From contig OX463781.1 of the NCBI GenBank assembly GCA_949825025.1, positions 1,758,066-1,822,065 of the forward strand: DNA of 64,000 nucleotides. Reading direction: 5' to 3'. The notes below the pieces were generated by a model. It was not told where the DNA came from, did not search any database, and saw only the letters and a list, made by a program, of their open reading frames with translations. The position numbers and the translations under genes are program-made. Source of the stretch: Siphlonurus alternatus (lineage: Eukaryota > Arthropoda > Insecta > Ephemeroptera > Siphlonuridae). Of the stretch, positions 53,101-63,147 are shown in pieces (the first letter of the stretch is position 1; each line of letters starts with the position of its first letter).

Positions 53101-56100
53101 TTTTGTTTATTAAATGTAGTCTGTGTTTTTCTATTCCTGGGCCTGATATCAGAAGCCTACCCTTTCTCCATGTGCCTCTATATGCATGAGCAAGATTTCA
53201 TGGCTCTAATCTCCAACAATGCCTGATTTCTGCAGTGTTGAGATACATGTTATGTAGCGTAGGAATATAAACATGCAGTTGCATTCCCCCCCCCCTTCCC
53301 CCCTAAGTTAGACTCATGTTAAAATAAAAAAAAAATCTATTTTCACTTCACATTTTTTTCTGGAGCACTTCTTTGAGATTGAATTATTTTATATTTTGGT
53401 TCTATTTGGAATAGCATTATAAGTCTTTTTAGCAATTGAATAAATGAGATGGTGTTAGCTCTACTTTCACTAGAATTTAAGGTATAAACCTAACCTAGCT
53501 TAGAATTTAGATAAAAAAAAAGGCATTGAAAGATCTTCTTTAAATTAACTATGTAGACTTACAACAATCTTCTTATAAGCCTTGATTTGTTCAGAATTTC
53601 GTAACCACTGAATTATGAAATATATGCTCATCAAATTTCATAATTCAGTGGTTACAAAATTCTGAAAAACTCAAGACTTATAAGAAGATTGTTGTAAGTC
53701 TACCTAGTTAATTTAAAGCAGATCCTTCAATGACTTTGTTTTCCCCCATGTTAAATTTTACAAATTCTCAGGGTAAGCCTTAAAAAAATTATGAGAAGGG
53801 CCGAAGGACAGAAAACTGATCTCTGACTGACCCCAGCTTGTCCTTGGCTCCGGGCTGGAGCAGCGTGGTGTAGCAGAGGTTGTGAGCCATCATGATGCTC
53901 GGGTACAGAGACGAGAAGTCCAGCGTCACGATGGGCTGCTTGTAGTAGCCTTTCTTGGGCTCGATCACCGTGGCCCCTTCATACTGCTCGTCATTGCCCC
54001 CGCGCACGCTGTACACCGGGATCACGAAGTTCTTCTCCTTCGCCTGACAACACAACCACCTCAGTGAGTGATCATCACAACACTCTAAACCTCTGATTAT
54101 GTGTCGTCCTGGTAGCGTACAATTTGGTATTTAGTTTTTGAAATGCCGATGTCAATAAATGCCGATGTCAGCTCATTTTGCAGTGTTCCCACCGTCCTAT
54201 CTAAACCTAGGTAAAAAAAAATAAACTCATAATCGCTTTTTTGTCAAATTTTTTAGAGAAAAATAAGTTTTTGATTCATTATCAAAATCAAAAAGACTTG
54301 TAAAGGAAGGGGGGGGGGGGTTAAAAGACGATTTCAAAATAATATCTTTAATACTTACTGAGAAAAAATTCAAATTTTGTAACATGGTGGCTTATGGAGA
54401 AAATTTTCTTGACGGGGAACACTTGAAGCCTCTATGGGATCCAGCTTTAGATCAGCAATCTTGAAACATTTTACCAAGTTGACTTTGGCAAATTAGGTGC
54501 ATTAATGTAAAAAGCAAAAGAGGTACAGTGTTCAAATTTGTGGACTTTATTCTATTTGTTGGTTGGTTACGAATGGTGGAACTTATTTTTCAACATTGTT
54601 CTCAGTGCTCTCTGAGACTCCTAATACCCAGTCTGCACGCCAGACAATTAAGTACCATTTCTAAGTGGGACACATATGTTGTTTGCACAACATTCCGCGG
54701 TCTTAATCACCCCAGCAGAGTATAGACAGCCGTAAGCTTCCTTCCTTCCTCCTACCAACTCTTTCATCTAGTAGCCAGTCACACCCATCGCAAGTCACGA
54801 AAAGTCTGCCGTGTTCAGGATTTGAACCGGGGACCTCTCGGACGAGAGCCAAGTGCACTAACCACTACACTAAAGAGCTGGTTATCTGTGGACTTCTAAG
54901 GTAATACCACTGCTGGCTTACTCCATAAGGCATCATGTTACGGATGTACTAACCTTCCTGATGAGCTGGGAGACGACTTTGATCTGCTGTCCCCGAGTGA
55001 GCAGGCACAGCAGCGACACGCCCGTCACGCGCGCCATCTCCATATAGTTGATGATACACATCAGCTTGTCCAGCAGCTTGAGGGGTAGGTGGGCGTCCTT
55101 CACGCAGTACACCGCCAGTCTGCGCACAGTCAGTCACTTAACATTTCTACACTAGAGGCCTCATCTTGTACAGTCCTGGACATAACGGTGTCACTTTACT
55201 CCTGCCTCACTTGCTAAAGCTGCAGCTTCAATAGACAGGAAAATGCAGATTTGCAATTTTGGGAGATGTAAGAAGAGCACCCAGTCTATCAATATCAAAA
55301 TAGTTGGTGGCAAACTAATAAAGTGATCCGGGCCTCAAATTAAAAATTAGCCGATCACCAAGAGTGGTTGGAGCTGATTATCATTATGTGCATTATTTTT
55401 ATCAAAACGCGATGCAGCTGTGAAAAAATGCGGCTGCATCGCGTTTTGATAAAAATAATGTACATAATGATAATCAGCTCCAACCACTCTTGGTGATCGG
55501 CTAATTTTTAATAGAGTATTGACCTCAAAATTTTTTATTGCAGAAATGGATAGAGCGTGCAAAGTTATGCCACCCTGATTTTTTTCAGATTTTTTAGAGC
55601 CAGGGAACTATTTTTAAAAAATTATTGAAAGTTCTTTTTGTGACGTCACACGGCGGCAAGTCCTATCTTTTTCTTAAGGAGCGGCGTCTCGTGACGTCAC
55701 AAAGAGGACTTTCAATAATTTTTTAAAAATAGTTCCCGGGCTCTAAAAAATCTGAAAAAAATCAGGGTAGCATAACTTTGCACGCTCTATCCATTTAGCA
55801 TTATAGCGTTAAAGATTTTTTACAAAAAAAGTAATGTGTTACTTGGCTATCTAGTTATTGTATTTACTTTATGTTTGTTGTTATTGTTATTGTTGTTTTG
55901 TGTATTTTCGTTGTGATGTATTATGACTGTATATGACTTGTTCTATGCTATTTGTATGGCCTAAAGAACTGAATAAATCTATTAAATCTATTTCTGCAAT
56001 AAAAAAATTTTGTGGTCAATACTCTATTTGAGGTCCGGATCACTTTAAGGAACACCTCTGGATAGCATCAAAGTTGCATGATTTCTGCCGCCCTAAGAGG

Positions 56101-59100
56101 CAAAGAGATGCGATTTGCAATTTGGGGGAGGTAAAAAATGCACCCAGTCTGGCCATCACAAAATGGTTCCAGCTCACCACACCTCTATAAACTATGTGAC
56201 AATGAACACAAACAGAGCAGGGCTAAATCTTTTGCTGCTTTGAGTGGTATGCTAGTGTTCATTATTATTTTTCAATATTTAGTTTTGATCTTCCAAAGTT
56301 GCAAGTGAAGCTCTGCAAACACAAGTAGAATAGAGTATCCACCTCAATTTTTTTTTTTTTTTTATTCTAGAAATGAACAGAGGGTGCAAAATCATGCCAG
56401 GCTATATTTTATTTTATTGTCTAGAGCCCGAGGAGTATTGCTAAAATGTTTTGACGAGGTTGAGTTTGAACCCATGCCTCTTTTAGGTTGTATCATTTTA
56501 TTAGGAGACGCGTCTAGAGACATCACTTTCTCTGTACTTTCAATGTTTTTTTTTAAAGAGGAGTCAGCGAGTTGAGTGCGCAGTGCATGACGGGAATGAC
56601 GTCACGCACTATATATGTGCATACGAAAAAGTTACGTCGGCTCCTCAAAAACTGCGCAGTAGAAATTTATGCAAGTTGCGCAATACGAGCATCTGCTGAA
56701 GTTATATAGTGTTGTTGATCCCGTTGATCCAGTCAGCTGTTAACCCGTAGACCGCAACATTTGAAATGAAAATTTGCCTCGGATTTTGGTATTGTATCAG
56801 AATTTTCTCAAAATTTTTATGAAGGGCTAATAAAGGTTATGACACTTTCTGATTCACCATAATATGTTCTATCTTAGAATATTTTTTAAACACATTTTAC
56901 GGGAGATTGCGAAAGAAATTAAAGTTCAAATAAAAAAGAAGCCACGTTTTTCGAGCGTTAGCATGGAGTAGATGGACGAAGTCATCGACTTTTAGACCCA
57001 AATGCTCAGAATTTTTACGAAGGACGGTCTCAACTGATTTCAGATGCTTATTTATGGTGCTCCAAAGTAACTTTTTACATGCAAGAGAATGAGCTTTACC
57101 ATTGGTCAATTTTTCGCTCACTCTACTTTAAAACTAGTTCCCAGACTCTAAAAAATCAGAGTAGCAGAACCCTCCATTTGTGAAGTAAATTTTGTTGGCT
57201 ACTTGATTGTGCTCTGACCTGCGTCTTGTCTGGTCGTCTCCGTTCTGCAGGTCCGTGATGATCGAGTGATGGACATCCTCTTTCTGCTCTCCCAGGAAGT
57301 GAAAGCTCACCGCGTTGAGCGTGTACGAGCGCAGCTTGTAGTCTCGAATCAACACCTGCACGTCAACATATTGTATCAACAGTCACATGATCAAATATAT
57401 TGTATTAACACTGCACACATGATCAACAAATTGGCAGCATTGTATTAACACCTGTACAAGCGGTTAAGTTTAACTTTAAGCCAGGACTTTCTTAATTTAT
57501 ATAAAATTTTGCAACAAATAAAATGAAAGAATTTACACGAAAAATGGAAAATCACTTTCTTTCATTAAGTTAACATTGTTTCCAAATTGATGAGGGCTGC
57601 ATTCAAATTTAATTTTACATATCAAGTAAATCAAAATTCGTACTTCATTTTCAGTCATAGATTTTGCAAAGAAGGGTTGTTTGTGGAGCTTTGAAACATT
57701 GTTCCCGGATAGCGCTGATAGCTGAGATACTTTGTTCATGACATTGAATTTTTGATGATTTTTTGCCTCAAACCCAAAAATTGGAATTTCTATTATGAGA
57801 TTCCATATTAAATTAAAATTATATACAAACATTTGATTTAATGGACATAAAATTTTTCTTTTAAGGGTAAATCACCCTTTTGAATCCATTACTGTAGTGC
57901 TATTTTATAATTACAACAAAAACAATCCTTCATTAAAAAACTTACTCCAACAAATCAGATGATTAATTTTGCTTGTTTCTGACATTGTAATTCAATCTGG
58001 CTATGTTTTTTATCCCAGGAACAGCTTTTGAATTTTCTAAATTGGTTCACATTAAGAATTTGAATTTAAGGGAGGGAATTTTCCACCCCTAACACAAACG
58101 TACCAGCAGCAGGTCGAAGATGACCCTGCCTTCCATGTTGACTCTCTTGTTCTCCCTGCGTCCCATCTGCTTGCTCTGCAGTATCGAGTCTTTCACCACA
58201 GACCTGTAACAATCAATTTCTACTCAACGACCTGCACAAAAGGTGCATTGGCAATGAAATTGAAACAATAACCAAAGTCTTCTGCTCGTTGTTAGTAAAC
58301 AAAGTATTGTTGTGTAATATCTTTCGCGTGAAAGGAAAAACATGGGACGGTTGATGATTTACATGTTAACATGAAAATGACCGTTAATAATGAAGTTGAA
58401 ACGGTTACCTAGCATCAACAATGCCATTACGTTCTCTGTTCTGGTGGCAAAATCAGGTACTACGTCGTTCGTCCCATGTTTAACTATGAAAAAGGCTTCA
58501 TGCGACAGACATTATAAACAATGATTTGATACAACCATTGCGAGAAGAAGACTTTGACAATAACTATGGTGGATGATAACCAAATTGAGACCATCAGTTT
58601 CAAAACCGACCCTTTGCGTTTTCTGATAAAAGCTATAGAGTAAAAACTTGTTATTACGCAACTTGTTATTACGCAGCTTGTTATTACGCAACTTGTTGTT
58701 AGGTAAAACTCGATTTCAAGTAAAGGAGATCGCAGCCCCGTAAAATATAACTATATTATTGAGACAAAGTATCAATATAAGGTAATTTTCTGGGTCCTTT
58801 GACTTGACGGACTGACAAGTTTTACTGTATTTTTTATCACAACACTTGAAATGTAGACCTGATCAGAAAGTGCAAAGAGCCGATTTTGAACTGATGGTCT
58901 TGTAGCCAAATGAACTTGATTGCACGCCAGAAATTCATAACAAGAACATATTTTAGTATGTCAGAAATTCAGAACAAGAACAAATTTCAGACCAACTCAC
59001 TTAATGTTCTTGATTCGCCCGAGGAACTCAAAGTTCTTGGCCCCGAGGTGCCTGGCTCGGTTCAGCAGGTAGTACAGATCGAAGTTGTTGATGTTGTAGC

Positions 59101-62100
59101 CGGTCACAATGTCAGGGTCCACCTCTCGGATGAAGTTGGCCCATTGCTGAAACAAAGGGTCAATAAATTATATGGCACAGGCTCAGTAAGTTGTGCCACA
59201 AGGATGGAAACTGAGATTAAGAATAACTCTCAAAAATTTTTACTGTACTCAAACTTGTAAAATGTATAAAGAATTATGTATTAAAAATACCGAGAAATCA
59301 AGTTAAAATAATGTATTGTCACCTTTTTAATCACAAGTATAACACAGATCATTGATGTAGGGGAAAGTATTGACATGAATTTAACAAGAAAGTCAATGTT
59401 TCTACGGCCCGTTCCCTGAAAGCTAGGTAAGATCACAGGAGACATAACGTGAGTAAGAACGCACCTCTAGCAGTGAGACCTCCGTTTTGTGGCTGAGCAC
59501 GTGGGTGCCCACGATTGGTGCGCACTCGAGCAGCGTGAAGACGTTCTTGATGATTGGCTGCGTGGAACCCTGACACACCACCACGTTGGCAATCTGGATC
59601 ACAGGGTCGTGCTGAGGCTCCGGAAAGATGCCTGCGACACATCGGTGCAAAATTATTAGGAGCAAATTTTGGTCACTGCAATGGACAACATACATGAAAA
59701 AATTTTATTGCAGAAATAAATAGAGGGTACCAAATTATGCTACTCTGAATTTTTTCAAATTTTTTTGTGACCCGGAACTATTTTTAAATAATTATTGAAA
59801 GTACTGTGATTTCAGTTGGCACCCCTGAATTCTTAATAAAAAGGATAGAGACTGGACGCCTATTGACGCCTCCAGGGGGCGTGGCCGCACTTTCAATAAT
59901 TATTTAAAAATAGTTCTGGGTCTCAAAAAAATCTGAAAAAATTCAGAGTAGCATAATTTGGTACCCTCTATTCATATCTGCAATAATTTTGTTTCATGTA
60001 TGTTGTCCATTAATATGTAAATTAAATAAAACAAAACTTTACATAAATCAAACACAAATTGGAAATAAAGGCAATAAATTGAAATTCAGGTTGTCTATTG
60101 TGACAAATGAAAAAACACACCTAATATTCCTCCCGATAATTCACGTCCACATGACAAACTCACCCTTCCTGCCGGCACACTCAATGTCGAAGCTGAGTAT
60201 TCGGAAGGGAGCGACCCTCAGCCAGTCCCCCTCGGGCTGGTGTGCGACGATGCACTCCCAGGAGATGTCCACCTCGAGCTGACAGCGCGACAACACCGGC
60301 AGCTGTGACGTCACGCCGCGAGGACGCCAGTGACCAGCCGGCAGCTCCACCCAGCTGCACCCCATCATCTCCACGTCCGCCATGAACCTGCACACATTTT
60401 AACTTAGTAGTTTGAGGTGGAATTTTCAACTTTTTCAACCATAGAGTTATATACCGGTGTGCAAATTGACCCCGCCCCAAAAATTTTATGAAATGCGTTA
60501 TTTTAAAATTTGAAACTTTACACACAGCATAATAAGGGTTTTAAAAATTATGCCTGGGGTGTGAAAATATATAAAAAAAAAATATAATTCACTTCTAATT
60601 AGATGGATTTTACAATGATCTGGCAGTGGGATTTAGGACTTCACGCACTTCACAGTGAACAGGCCTCGGTGGAGGGGGCAGTGATTTAACACTCACGATC
60701 TTCAGGGGAAGTGTGGACTACACTATTTTTAGAAATATCACAGAAACTAAACATGAGACCTCGACATCTTTCATGGTCTCCTGAAGCTAAATTAATATTT
60801 TTTTTTTTTTTTTAGAAATATTTCACATTTTCTTCCATTTTAAAAGAATTGCGGGTCATCTCCACTCCTTGGTAGTGCTAGGGTTAATAGTTACTAATTG
60901 TATATATATTGAGGATTATTTTCACTAATCTTAGGAGATGGTGAATCACTCTGATAATTATAGTAAACCTTTTTTACAGTATAATATGAAATAAATATTC
61001 AGCAAAAAAAAAAAAAAGAAAATGGAGCAATAATCAACCTAGTTTTCGAGATAAACAGGATATAAATAGTGAGAATATCATTGGTTGGAAATCTGGCAGC
61101 CTTTAGTCAAATTAAGTCAAAAGTCAGCATCTTTTTCAAATAAAAAATTAATACATTATCTCAAAAACTGGGCCGAATAATTACTTTTATTACTTCAGGA
61201 AGTGAAGTCATTTTGTTCTCTACTGTATGTTCTGATCTAAATTTTATATTTTTTTTTGTACCATCAAAAAATAATTACGATAGTGACAATGGTAGGAGGC
61301 TCACCTGATGTCGAAGTCTATGTTTGTCTCGAAGCAGGAGTAGTCGTGCATTCCAAGCGCAGGCAGCACGTTCTCCTGTTCCAGCACGCGCTTGCACTTG
61401 TGCAGCAGCTCCGGCAGCGCTACCGTCACACGCAGGAATGGCACCTGGCCCGTGCCGCGGTAGCCGTAGATGTTCTCCCTGCGCACCAGTTCCGTGGCGA
61501 GCACCGCCTCACTCAGGTTGTGAGGGTTGGAACGAAGGTCTGCCATCACACCTCGGTTCAGCGCCTCCTACACAAACAAATGTTCCCAATGTTTTAATGA
61601 CTCTAATCCAAAGTCTTCTAGTCACAATGGGTGTGACAAACCATTGTTTATAATGTCTGTTGCATGAAGCCTTTTTCATTGTTAAACATGGGACGACGTA
61701 ATGCCTAATTTTGCCACCAGAGCAGAGAACGTAATGGCATTGTTGGCACTAGGTAACCGTTTCAACTTCATAATTAGTGGTCATTTTCCATAAGTCAACA
61801 TATAAATCAACAACCGTCCCATGTTTTTCCTTTCACGCGACAGACTTTACTTTGATTACTAACAACGAGCAGAAGACTTTGCTCTAATCAGAGAACTGAA
61901 ATGCTAGTAGAAGGCTCAGACTTCTGGGAGTCTTTCATCATGTAATTTTAATTGAAGACACAACATATAGAGGGCTCTGCATGTAGCAGTCAAAATATAT
62001 CAGTCTAGTAGCAGAGAGGATGGGAGGAGGGCTGGGTCATAAACTCAACCATTCATGTTTTGCTTCATTATTTTCTTCGCTGTGTTCCAACCCTTGCAGG

Positions 62101-63114
62101 TGCATTGCAGTCATTGCTCCTTCTCCTAAGCCCCCTCCACTGTCTCTCGTGTCTTTGTCTCAGGCCAAAACAACATCAAGTAGTTCTGTGTCTATATCAC
62201 ATTGTTATTGAAGGTGGGGAAAAACGAAAGTTTAACACATATAACTAGCATATCAGTTCCCTGCTCTAATTAAATTGAATTACTTCAACATGGAAACACA
62301 CACCGCTTCAAAGGAAAACCTGTATGAAATTTTTGCATTTTTTTTTTTTTTTTTAGTTAGAGGGTACCAAATTATGATATTTTTTTATTTCTGATCCCTG
62401 ATTTTTTTCAGATTTTATTGAATCCCGCAACTAGTTTTAAATAATTATTGAATGTTCTGTAAGTTAAGTTGGCAACCTTGAATCCTTCATAAAAAGGATA
62501 GGGACTAGGATATTGATGCCTCCAGGGGGCTTGGCCGCACTTTCAATAATTATTTAAAAATAGTTCTGGGAAAATCCGCTCTGTAGTAAAATCCGCTCTG
62601 TAGTGTAGTGGTTAGTACCCCTGGCTCTGGTCCGTGAGGTCCCCGGTTCAATTCCCGAACACGGCAGACTTTTCGTGACTTGGGATGGGTGTGACTGATT
62701 ACTAGATTATGGAGTTGGTAGGAGGAAGGCAGCTTAAGGCTGTCTATACTCCACTGCCCTGCAGTATTGCACTGCCACTGCAGGCTGCACAGGTCTGGTA
62801 GTAGGAGCCCAGAAGAGTGCAGGAAAGGGTTCTGGGAGCCTGGTAAGCCCCCAGCATGGTCGCAAGATAACTCTTACTGACAAGGCTAAATATCGGCCTG
62901 GCCACACCCGAAAGGGTAAAATGGTGTCAAGGGTACTTCCAAAAATCTGAAAAATATTCATAGTAGCATAAATTGATACCCTCTATTTATTTCTGCAAGA
63001 AACAATTTTTATGCAGGTTGTCCATTTTGAAAAAAAAAAGAAAAAAAGAAGAAAACAATAAATTTAATTTATAAATAAATATAGTATATAAATATAGTAT
63101 ATTTATTCATGAAT

Positions 63115-63147
<33 letters not shown>

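Noticed and set aside
54800..54890. tRNA gene on minus
   Set aside because: A and B boxes are present, but the sequence continues into a non-tRNA body shared with 62571-62940, so it is a SINE.
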